Positions 16,781 through 23,839 of a stretch of 64,000 bases of DNA are shown in pieces. Within the stretch, counting starts at the first letter, position 1; each line of letters opens with the position of its first letter. Under the pieces are notes generated by a model. The model ran no database searches and was not told where the DNA came from. It was given only the letters and a program-made list of their open reading frames with translations. A program made the translations under genes and the position numbers. Source of the stretch: an uncultured Eubacteriales bacterium (GTDB lineage Bacteria > Bacillota > Clostridia > Oscillospirales > Acutalibacteraceae). Where the stretch lies: positions 19,698 to 83,697 of the forward strand of contig CAJKBQ010000011.1 in assembly GCA_905198155.1 (NCBI GenBank), given 5' to 3'.

Positions 16781-17412
16781 GGGGTCGTTCCTCCTTCGTT
16801 GGAATTTCTCTTGGAAAGATTTATTTCCAAAGGGGCAGATGTATCCGCAGCGTTTTGCCTGATATTGTAGTCAATCGCTTCAAGCTCAAACCCGGAGTAT
16901 GACATCAACACATTCAATATTTCCGGAACAAGCTTCATTCGGGTCTCTGTTAAGTTTTTTTCTAAATCCGCCCGATTTTTGCGCGCCGCTGCATGGCGCA
17001 AAACGGAATACGCATCCGCCCGCTGTACCAGCACGCGCATCGCTGTGCAGTGCGTCATGGTGTGTTCGATGCCTTGTTGATATGTGTTAAAAAGAAAAAT
17101 GTCGCTTGTAAATGGATACTCCAACACTGCCCGCAGTACTTCCTCCGTTGGCATATCATCGAAAACGGACTCATCCAAATGCACGGCCGCACGCCTCGCA
17201 TCAATGCTGCCGAGTGCCACCCATTGCGGATCCTCTGCCGTTATACTGTAAAACGGCTGCGGAACGTTCTCTTCCTTTGCCAGCGTTGTGACCAGCATTG
17301 CGGAACACATAATTAACGCGAGAGAAAGGATCACTGCGAATATTCTTTGATACTTCTTCGTGGCGTCCGCGCTCCTTTCAAATCGTTCGAAAAATCTCCA
17401 CCAAAAGCACAA
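16777..17412 (-). CDS. Exported paralogue of the neighbouring lipoprotein; uncertain start
   Basis: An open frame of 211 residues with a hydrophobic segment at about 25-45 (RIFAVILSLALIMCSAML) that looks like a signal or membrane anchor. The conserved core (MPTEEVLRAVLEYP, IFLFNT, GIEHTMTHCTAMRVLVQRADA) is shared with the downstream lipoprotein. The start is unclear. A TTG at 17412 has only a poor ribosome site. A good AAAGGAG lies 11 bases before an ACG codon at 17361, exactly where a KKYQRIF signal peptide would begin. So either ACG is used or a start codon was lost by mutation. Base use is less GC-rich than the core genes. Confidence 0.6.
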   Translation of the reverse strand: MCFWWRFFERFERSADATKKYQRIFAVILSLALIMCSAMLVTTLAKEENVPQPFYSITAEDPQWVALGSIDARRAAVHLDESVFDDMPTEEVLRAVLEYPFTSDIFLFNTYQQGIEHTMTHCTAMRVLVQRADAYSVLRHAAARKNRADLEKNLTETRMKLVPEILNVLMSYSGFELEAIDYNIRQNAADTSAPLEINLSKRNSNEGGTTP

Positions 17413-17463
17413 CGCGTATCCCCCGGCGAGACATCATGCATTCATGTCCCCGGGCGATACGCG
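17413..17463. repeat. Long imperfect inverted repeat
   Basis: CGCGTATC (17413-17420) pairs with GATACGCG (17456-17463), and inner C-rich and G-rich stretches plus ACAT/ATGT extend the stem with a few mismatches. No T-run follows, so it is not a simple terminator. It lies in the leader of the uncertain paralogue gene. Confidence 0.5.
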
Positions 17464-17553
17464 CGGTATAACGATTTGAATCCGGCTCCTCCACAATTGG
17501 GCGCCGCACCAATGATGTAATCGGGCATTCGGTTGTAAATGCATCTTACGCAT
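17434..17553 (-). CDS. Possible small peptide of 39 residues
   Basis: Reading leftward, an ATG at 17553 has GGGAGG 8 bases upstream and opens a 39-codon frame (MRKMHLQPNARLHHWC...) ending at 17434 within the inverted repeat. A second frame at 17528-17442 encodes a Gly-rich 28-residue peptide but has no ribosome site. I recognise neither. They occupy the otherwise geneless 17413-17730 interval. A short regulatory or signalling peptide is conceivable but not shown. Confidence 0.25.
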   Translation of the reverse strand: MRKMHLQPNARLHHWCGAQLWRSRIQIVIPRVSPGDMNA

Positions 17554-17676
17554 CGCTGCAAACCTCCCGTTTCTCAAATTATCCAATCATGAATCGGATT
17601 TCCATTTATAGTATAGCATATTCTCCGATGCGGCGCAAGATTATCTCCGGTTTATTTGTAAACTTTCCATGAATAC

Positions 17677-17704
17677 GCAAAAATCCGCTCCAGCGGAGCG
17701 GATT
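17677..17704 (-). terminator. Terminator after the yabE-like gene
   Basis: A 10-base perfect stem (17682-17691 with 17695-17704) with a 3-base loop is followed leftward by T5. Confidence 0.85.
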
Positions 17705-17730
17705 CTGCGGTTGCCCATCCCGGTGTTTCC

Positions 17731-18870
17731 TCATTCCAGGATGTAGATATTCATTTTCTTCGACCCAAACCACACGCATTGGTTGTAGTTGTTGTAGTAT
17801 AAGTCCACAAGTACGGTGCCCTTCATCAGGGTGCCACCGGTATCGCCGGCGATCGCGTAGCCGTACACCAATGACCCGTCCGCCGAGCAGATAAACATTT
17901 TCGTCCCGTAGGGGATGACTTTGGGGTCCACCGCGACCACGCCGTACGACGCCAGCCGCCCGGTGGAAGTCCCAGACCCGGCTTTGGCGTAATACGCCGT
18001 CGCCCGGCCGCTGATGACCGTTTGGTACGAGATGGTGTCGCCGAACTGATCGGTGATGGTGCCGTCGCCGTTGATCTTGGCGCGCCACCCGGAACTGCCG
18101 GGGGTGCTGCCGGTGCCGATCAGCGCGGCCTGCGCCGCCAGATCGATCGACCCGGTTTGCTTGTTGAACGACACTTCCATCCCGTGGTAAATCCCGTACA
18201 CCGGTTTGGTGCCCACCAGCACGATCTGATCCACCGGCTCGGTGGTCACTTCGTCGCGCAGCACCTCCTGCGACGTGATCTCGCCGTCGGTGCGGCGCAC
18301 GCGCGTCACGATCGTCCGGACGCCTTTCTGCCCGGCCTGCGCGACCTTGGTTTTGCCTTTGGACAAGGTGTTGTCGTTTTGGCGGACGGTTTTGAACGCG
18401 ATGGCTTCGGTCGTCGTCACTTCTTCGTACGATACGCGGCTGACGGACACGGTCATCCCGCCGGTCAGCAGCACGTTCGTCGCGGGGAAACATTCGTCCG
18501 TTTCGCTCAGCGTCACGCCCGCTTTGGCCAGCGCGTCGGCCACCGTCCCGCCGTACAGCTCCACGACGGTCGTCACGCCGTCGGCCGTCACGGTGATCGT
18601 TTTGCCGCTGTCCGCCGGAAGCATCTGGTCAGACCCGTCGGCACGGATGGCGCGCGCGGCGTCGGCGTCCGATTCCGGCGCCGCAGCGGCCAGGCCATGC
18701 ACCGCCGCCTCCGCTTTTTCTGCGACTGCCGCCGCACCATCGTCGGCGTATGCGCGCGTCATCGACGGCGCCGGCTGCCACAGCGCAATCAGCAGCCCAC
18801 ACGCGGCGGACAGAATCAACATCGCCACCGCTCGTCCCGGCACACGGCCGAGGGATAATATCTTCTTCAT
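17731..18870 (-). CDS. YabE-like cell-wall protein with G5 and 3D domains
   Basis: A protein of 379 residues. A membrane anchor or signal segment lies at about 14-32. A DUF348 repeat follows at about 90-135 (TVTADGVTTVVELYGGTVADAL), then a G5 domain at about 150-230. The C-terminal 3D domain (about 285-379) carries its three aspartates in AVDPKVIPYG, AGDTGG and VDLYY. The 3D fold resembles the lytic transglycosylase MltA, and YabE/Rpf-type proteins remodel peptidoglycan during outgrowth. It acts outside the membrane. The start at 18870 is preceded by GGAAAGGAAA, and a consensus promoter lies upstream. Confidence 0.88.
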   Translation of the reverse strand: MKKILSLGRVPGRAVAMLILSAACGLLIALWQPAPSMTRAYADDGAAAVAEKAEAAVHGLAAAAPESDADAARAIRADGSDQMLPADSGKTITVTADGVTTVVELYGGTVADALAKAGVTLSETDECFPATNVLLTGGMTVSVSRVSYEEVTTTEAIAFKTVRQNDNTLSKGKTKVAQAGQKGVRTIVTRVRRTDGEITSQEVLRDEVTTEPVDQIVLVGTKPVYGIYHGMEVSFNKQTGSIDLAAQAALIGTGSTPGSSGWRAKINGDGTITDQFGDTISYQTVISGRATAYYAKAGSGTSTGRLASYGVVAVDPKVIPYGTKMFICSADGSLVYGYAIAGDTGGTLMKGTVLVDLYYNNYNQCVWFGSKKMNIYILE

Positions 18871-18957
18871 AACAAGAACCGTTTCCTTTCCGGCATCGTC
18901 CGGGGAGTGGAAGTGGAGGACGTGCCTTGATTTGAATATTATTCTTGCATTGCGGAT

Positions 18958-18986
18958 ATTATATTCATTTTCGAGCGGTCTGTCAA
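18958..18986 (-). promoter_or_regulatory. Consensus sigma-A promoter of the yabE-like gene
   Basis: Reading leftward, TTGACA (18986-18981) and TATAAT (18963-18958) are both perfect and spaced 17 bases apart. The leader is about 80 bases. Confidence 0.88.
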
Positions 18987-18989
18987 GCG

Positions 18990-19451
18990 CGGGCGCGGAC
19001 GGAATTTTGTGTAAGATGCTGAATCGCCCTCGGATTTTGCAAAACCATACAGCGCAGAAACGCGGTATTTTGATCGAGAAACGCGAAATCGTTGTAAATT
19101 ATCGGGAAATCGATTGTGCAGTTCTGCAAAATCGAAAAGGTTACAAATTGTAATCTATTCGGATTGGTGAATAAATATTCATCTTGCGCCGCAACATGGA
19201 CAGTGAACCGCCGTGCGGCGGATGAAAAAAACACCAATAAACCGCGCCGGACGGGCATTTTTCGGAATCAGGCGAAAATGTATATTCCGGCGCAAATATA
19301 CACGGAAATCCGGAAATTTTTTTGCGTGTCCCACCGGTCAAATTGCAAGCGCCGCCGCCATTTCCGACCATATTTCGCCGATTCTGCACATCCGCACCGT
19401 GTGCATAAAGGATTTGTCGTAATGTTATATGCGCGTTATATGCGCGCGATT
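18990..19451. other. Geneless AT-richer interval
   Basis: There is no supported gene in these 460 bases. Visible features are a GCGTTATAT repeated at 19419-19441 and scattered AT tracts. No tRNA, riboswitch or clear terminator for the leftward GH78-like gene was found. Confidence 0.4.
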
Positions 19452-21596
19452 TCAGCCGCGCAGCTCCACCGTCATCCCGTCCGGCGCTTCCACCGCGGGG
19501 GCTTCGCCGTCGCGCAGATGAACGCGGAGCATTCCGAGCACCGTGGGCACTTCGACGTCGGCGCGCGCCAGCCCCATCAGCGACGGCGTCAGGCGAATCC
19601 GCCGGCAGCCCGGTTCCAGAATTTCCAGCCCGGTGAGCGCCTGCGGCAGCGCGTAGGCGGGCGTGCCGCCCCAAGCGTGGCTGTGGTCGAACCGGTACGT
19701 CGGTTCCGGCTTGCAGAAGCCCTCCGGCAGCCCTTTGGGGTTCATGCACAGCGGCATCACCCATTGGTGCAGCAGGGAAAGCGTGTACTGCCCGCACATC
19801 CCGCACCGCTGCACCGCTTCCAGCCAGAAATGCATGAAATACGGCTGCACTTCGCCGAGCGCCTCGGCGTCGGAAATGCGGTTCAGCAGCGCCCGGCACG
19901 GGCCGGGCGGCAGAATCCCGACATACGCCGCCAGAATATTGGCGTGGCGGCGGTAATACCGTTTTTCCACGTTTTGCGGCATATACTGCCCGATCAGCTC
20001 CGGCGGAGTGGGGGTGTTCAGCCCTTCAAAGAAGAGCTCCCGTTCCGGGTCGTACAGCTGCGCGACCACCGCGCTTTGGAGCGCATCGGCGTGGGTGTGC
20101 GTCTGCGCGGCCATCGCGTCCAGCCCGCAAACGGCGTAGATTTTCTCCGCCGTCCGCAGCGCGCCGTAGTAGAACATATTGAGGCACGTTTGCCCCAGCG
20201 CCTTCGGCGGATGGTGCAGCGAAATGCCGTCCGGGTTCAGCCAATCGACGAACATATAGTCCGGCGGCGTTTCAATCAGCCCGTTTTCGCCGAGATACGT
20301 CCGGAATCGCCGCAGCAGCAGCGTCAGCGCGTCGATGCAGTCGGTCAGCAGCGATGCGTCGCCGGTGCGCATATAGACGTCGTACAGCCATTCCACCCAG
20401 ATCAGCGAATACGACGTGTGGAACAGGCGGCCGTCGTGGTCGCGCAGCGTCTGCGCCGTACGGCGGATGTCGAACGCGGCCAGCCGCAGATCGCCGAACG
20501 TGAACGCCGTCATCAGCGTTTCAATATAATAGTCGCCGGTGCAGGCCAGCGGCTCGCAGTGGCGCGGGCTGTCCAAATGCAGCATCTGGCGGCACCACTG
20601 CAGCGTCTGCGCGCACGATTCGGCCACCATGTTCAGCTGCGGGTCGCTGGTGATGGTATGCGCCTGCACCGCGACGGGGAAGCACGTCCGGATCAGCGAA
20701 ACCGAAAAATCGGCCGGAATGCTGCCGGCGTTCGTCGCCGTCGCCGTCATGCATCCGGCGCTGACCAGCTCGAACGAGCGGTAGCTGCCGTTGCGCTCGA
20801 ACCGGCAGGTTTCGTTGACGCCGTCGTCGTCGATCGTTTCGCTGACGCGCACCGCAATCGTCAGGCTGCCGGTCGTGTAGGCGTCGATCACGACGTACCC
20901 GGCCGCAATCTGCTCCTGATCGGCCGTCAGCTGAATCGTCTCGCCGGGCGGCACCGTCACATGTTCCAGCCCTTTCACGGGCACCCGCGTCTCGCTGCAC
21001 GGCGGAATCGGCGCGTCGGTGCAGTGCCAGCGGTTTTCAATCTCCTGCGCAGGGAGCGGCGGGGTGGGATCGATGGAATCGTCGTACGTCCGCGGCGCAA
21101 TCCATCCGCCGAGCAGCTGTGCGTCCCAACCGTCGCCGGTCGAAATATAATCAATGGTGCCGTCGGCAAAGGTCAGCTGCGCGCTGAGCATAAATCCGCC
21201 GTGGCCGCGCGAGTATTCGCACAAAAACTCCGGCCGCAGCCGCACTTCGCCCACAAACGCCAGCCGACCGGTCGCAATCGACGGGCAATCCGCCGGCGTC
21301 ACCGTCATCCGGGTGGCATAATGCACCGCGCGCGGGCGCTCGTTGTCCAAAAAATCGCCGCCGGACGGCGTCGGCCCCACCGCGAGCATCTGCCCGTTCA
21401 GCAGTACGCGCCCAATGCAGTCGGCGCTGAACCGCAGGTCAATTTTCGTCACCGACTGACCGTACGTGTACGTTTTGCCAAACCGCGCGACGGTGTGCGG
21501 CACGGCAATCAGCGTTTTCATAAAGCGGCTGTACGGGGACAGCTGCCGCTTGGGAAATTGCGCCTCCGGCAGCCAAATCCAGTGTTCCGTATTCAT
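19452..21596 (-). CDS. Alpha-L-rhamnosidase-like glycoside hydrolase (GH78-like)
   Basis: A protein of 714 residues. It has an N-terminal beta-sandwich (WIWLPEAQFP... through about residue 330), then an (alpha/alpha)6 barrel containing DSPRHCEPLACTGDYYIETLMTAF. This corresponds to the catalytic-acid loop of GH78, although the usual DERxGWTGD is altered. The HSHAWGGTPAYALPQ segment and a C-terminal beta domain complete the pattern. It would remove terminal rhamnose or a related sugar. There is no signal peptide, so it is probably cytoplasmic. ATG 21596 is chosen because a GGGGGG site lies 6 bases upstream. It stands alone without a sugar transporter nearby. Confidence 0.72.
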   Translation of the reverse strand: MNTEHWIWLPEAQFPKRQLSPYSRFMKTLIAVPHTVARFGKTYTYGQSVTKIDLRFSADCIGRVLLNGQMLAVGPTPSGGDFLDNERPRAVHYATRMTVTPADCPSIATGRLAFVGEVRLRPEFLCEYSRGHGGFMLSAQLTFADGTIDYISTGDGWDAQLLGGWIAPRTYDDSIDPTPPLPAQEIENRWHCTDAPIPPCSETRVPVKGLEHVTVPPGETIQLTADQEQIAAGYVVIDAYTTGSLTIAVRVSETIDDDGVNETCRFERNGSYRSFELVSAGCMTATATNAGSIPADFSVSLIRTCFPVAVQAHTITSDPQLNMVAESCAQTLQWCRQMLHLDSPRHCEPLACTGDYYIETLMTAFTFGDLRLAAFDIRRTAQTLRDHDGRLFHTSYSLIWVEWLYDVYMRTGDASLLTDCIDALTLLLRRFRTYLGENGLIETPPDYMFVDWLNPDGISLHHPPKALGQTCLNMFYYGALRTAEKIYAVCGLDAMAAQTHTHADALQSAVVAQLYDPERELFFEGLNTPTPPELIGQYMPQNVEKRYYRRHANILAAYVGILPPGPCRALLNRISDAEALGEVQPYFMHFWLEAVQRCGMCGQYTLSLLHQWVMPLCMNPKGLPEGFCKPEPTYRFDHSHAWGGTPAYALPQALTGLEILEPGCRRIRLTPSLMGLARADVEVPTVLGMLRVHLRDGEAPAVEAPDGMTVELRG

Positions 21597-21647
21597 CGTA
21601 TCCCCCCAATTTCGTGATACATCTTGTCGCAGAATCGTTTTCATCCA

Positions 21648-21683
21648 TCAAAAAACGGAGTTCCGTTTGAGCGAAACTCCGTT
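21648..21683 (-). terminator. Terminator of the rplM-rpsI operon
   Basis: A 9-base perfect stem (21654-21662 with 21675-21683) is followed leftward by T7. Confidence 0.88.
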
Positions 21684-21709
21684 GTAATCGGCATATATCG
21701 GGAAACAGA

Positions 21710-22111
21710 TCAGCGTTTGGAGAACTGCGGCGCGCGACGGGCGGCTTTGAGGCCGTACTTCTTGCGCTCCTTCATTCTCGGATCGCGGGTCAGGAAACCT
21801 GCTTTTTTCAGCGTGCTGCGCAGGTTTTCGCTGTCGTACTGGAGCAGCGCACGGGAGATGCCGTGACGGATGGCGCCGGCCTGGCCGGTGACGCCGCCGC
21901 CTGCCACACGGCAGACGATGTCGAACTTGTCGGCCGTTTCGGTCAGCACCAGCGGCTGACGGACGATCAGTTTCAGCGTTTCGAGGCCGAAGTAATCGTC
22001 GATGTCGCGGTCATTGATGGTGATCTTGCCGGTACCCTGGTACACACGGACGCGCGCAACGGAGCTCTTTCTTCTGCCGGTGCCGTAGAAATAAGGTGCT
22101 TTATCGTACAT
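21710..22111 (-). CDS. rpsI: 30S ribosomal protein S9
   Basis: A protein of 133 residues with the S9 hallmarks: [27 protein letters not shown] near the start, [19 protein letters not shown] in the centre and the basic C-terminal tail ending FSKR, which reaches the P-site tRNA. It follows rplM by 20 bases in the conserved rplM-rpsI operon. The ribosome site CGGAGG lies a few bases upstream of the ATG at 22111. Confidence 0.98.
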   Translation of the reverse strand: MYDKAPYFYGTGRRKSSVARVRVYQGTGKITINDRDIDDYFGLETLKLIVRQPLVLTETADKFDIVCRVAGGGVTGQAGAIRHGISRALLQYDSENLRSTLKKAGFLTRDPRMKERKKYGLKAARRAPQFSKR

Positions 22112-22131
22112 GATTCAGATCCTCCGATTGC

Positions 22132-22563
22132 TCAAATTTTTTCCCAAGCTTCGGGCTTTTGGGCCTCGTGCTTGTGGGCGTCGCCGGTGTAGATGCGCAG
22201 CCGGGTCAGCGCTTCGCGGCCGATGGTGGTGTCCGGGATCATACCCTTGACCGCCAGGCGCATCGCTTCGTCCGGATGCTCGGCCATCAGCACATCGTAC
22301 CCAACGGCACGCATATGGCCGATATAGCCGGTGTGATGGTAGGCGATTTTCTTTTCCAGCTTTTTGCCGGTGAGAACGGCTTTCGCCGCGTTGATGATGA
22401 TCACATGGTCGCCGCAGTCAACGTGCGGGGCGAACGTGACCTTGTGCTTGCCGCGCAGGAGCACAGCGGCCTGAGCCGCCACGCGGCCGAGCGGTTTACC
22501 GGCAGCGTCGATCACATACCATTTACGATCGACCTCGCCGGCTTTCGGCATATAGGTAGACAT
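22132..22563 (-). CDS. rplM: 50S ribosomal protein L13
   Basis: A protein of 143 residues with the L13 signature VIDAAGKPLGRVAAQAAVLLRGKHK, then GDHVIIINAAKAVLTGKK and the MIPDTTIGREALTRLRIY end. It is an early-assembling 23S rRNA-binding protein. ATG 22563 is chosen because GGAGGG stands 7 bases upstream. The frame is open to 22698 but that part is leader and promoter. First gene of the rplM-rpsI operon. Confidence 0.98.
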   Translation of the reverse strand: MSTYMPKAGEVDRKWYVIDAAGKPLGRVAAQAAVLLRGKHKVTFAPHVDCGDHVIIINAAKAVLTGKKLEKKIAYHHTGYIGHMRAVGYDVLMAEHPDEAMRLAVKGMIPDTTIGREALTRLRIYTGDAHKHEAQKPEAWEKI

Positions 22564-22570
22564 AGCATTC

Positions 22571-22640
22571 CCTCCATAGTGTAAATCGCGCGGAAAATCC
22601 GCGAAAGGGCATACGGACGCACCGCGCCCTTTTGATGTTG
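22571..22640 (-). promoter_or_regulatory. Structured leader of rplM-rpsI, possible L13 autoregulatory leader
   Basis: The leader reads, in transcript sense, AAAGGGC...GCCCTTT (7-base stem around a GC-rich loop), followed by CGCGGA-TTT-TCCGCG. L13 leader RNAs are known in low-GC Firmicutes upstream of this operon. The match here is by position and structure only. Confidence 0.4.
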
Positions 22641-22647
22641 CCCGTAT

Positions 22648-22676
22648 ATCATACCACGGTTTCTGCCCGTTGTCAA
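22648..22676 (-). promoter_or_regulatory. Sigma-A promoter of rplM-rpsI
   Basis: Reading leftward, TTGACA and TATGAT are spaced 17 bases apart, with the -10 about 85 bases before the rplM start. Confidence 0.85.
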
Positions 22677-22727
22677 GTGTTTTTTTGAAATTTTTCATTT
22701 ACACTTAGGCAAGCTCCGTTTTTCACC

Positions 22728-22757
22728 CGTTTACGCTCGTTTGCTCGCGTTTGCTCG
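22728..22757. repeat. Three 10-base tandem repeats
   Basis: CGTTTACGCT, CGTTTGCTCG and CGTTTGCTCG follow each other directly, upstream of the rplM promoter. Confidence 0.6.
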
Positions 22758-22839
22758 GGGATGGTTTCAAAAAAACTCTCGCCGCACGCGGTCAGCGGCA
22801 GACAAACCTTTCTCCAAAAGCGTCCTATTCTTTCCGGAT

Positions 22840-23769
22840 TCAGTTCCCGGGGCCACCGAGGCTTCTCTGATATTCTTCGTCCAGTGCAACATTTCTCCCC
22901 AGCAGAGACTCATTCTGAGCCGGATCGTCGATGCGGAAGCGGCAGGTTGTGTCTTTCCCGTGGTAGTACATCCACCCGTCCACTACTCTTCTGCGTTCAT
23001 TCAGGGTGGAGTAGTAGGGAACATCTTCGATTACGCCTGTTTCCCGGTCGAGACGCTTAAAGCTGCTCTCACCCTCCGCCAGACCTGAATCCTTTTTGAA
23101 AAAGAAATACTTTTCCGTAGCATATGGGCATCTGTAACGAATCTGTTTCTTATCCAACAAGGCATCCAGCTCCGCAAGTGCAGCGCGCGCCGGTTCGGTC
23201 ATTGCGTCAATATCCATCCCATATCCGTCTTCCCAATTTAGGATATCCGGATCCCCGGTAATATCTGCATGGCGGTATCCATAACCCTTCTCTTCCCCGA
23301 CGGTAACAGACAAGAGATTCCCGTCAACATAAATCGTGGCAAAGATCGTATCGCCCGGGTATGTATACGGCTCCGACCCATCTTTTTTGATCCGGCACAG
23401 CTTACCGCCATGCGTGTAATATACATAATCGCCATGTACAGCAATACTGTTCAATCGGTCGGGAAATTCCTGCAAAGCCACAACCTGGTTGTCCGGTGTG
23501 ATTTTGGCAAGAATATTGATTGCAGAAAAGAAAACGGTGTCGCTGTCCTTTACTGCAATATTTCCGCATTGTTCTGTCGCCGAATACCAAATCGCCATGC
23601 TTTTTTCTATGGTTGGCGGCGCAGTCTGAGGCGGTGTGGAGGATGGTGGTGCAGCAGAGGCACTTGACGAGGCAGGGGCAGACGAGGTGGGCACGGACGA
23701 GACCGATGACACAACCCCACACGCAGTCAGTAATAAGCATATAATTCCCAAAAGAGTGAGTTTTTTCAA
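22840..23769 (-). CDS. Lipoprotein with Ser/Pro linker and repeat-rich sensor-like domain
   Basis: A protein of 309 residues starting at TTG 23769, chosen because AAAAGGAG lies 10 bases upstream. The signal KKLTLLGIICLLLTACG places the lipid anchor at about Cys18. A linker rich in Ser, Pro and Ala follows to about residue 55. The rest contains beta-strand repeats such as SIAVHGDYVYYTHGGKLCRIKKDGSE and VDGWMYYHGK, as in DUF5050-type propeller proteins. It is probably displayed on the cell surface. The function is unknown. The base composition is lower in GC than neighbouring core genes. Confidence 0.7.
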   Translation of the reverse strand: MKKLTLLGIICLLLTACGVVSSVSSVPTSSAPASSSASAAPPSSTPPQTAPPTIEKSMAIWYSATEQCGNIAVKDSDTVFFSAINILAKITPDNQVVALQEFPDRLNSIAVHGDYVYYTHGGKLCRIKKDGSEPYTYPGDTIFATIYVDGNLLSVTVGEEKGYGYRHADITGDPDILNWEDGYGMDIDAMTEPARAALAELDALLDKKQIRYRCPYATEKYFFFKKDSGLAEGESSFKRLDRETGVIEDVPYYSTLNERRRVVDGWMYYHGKDTTCRFRIDDPAQNESLLGRNVALDEEYQRSLGGPGN

Positions 23770-23839
23770 GTCGCACACGCTCCTTTTCAAATTCAACGCG
23801 GATGCAGAACCGCTTACACGGCTCTGCATCCACTGTTTG

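Noticed and set aside
18871..18957. Cyclic-di-AMP (ydaO) riboswitch before the yabE-like gene
   Set aside because: Cell-wall genes of this kind often carry it, but the leader is only about 80 bases and lacks the conserved ydaO segments.
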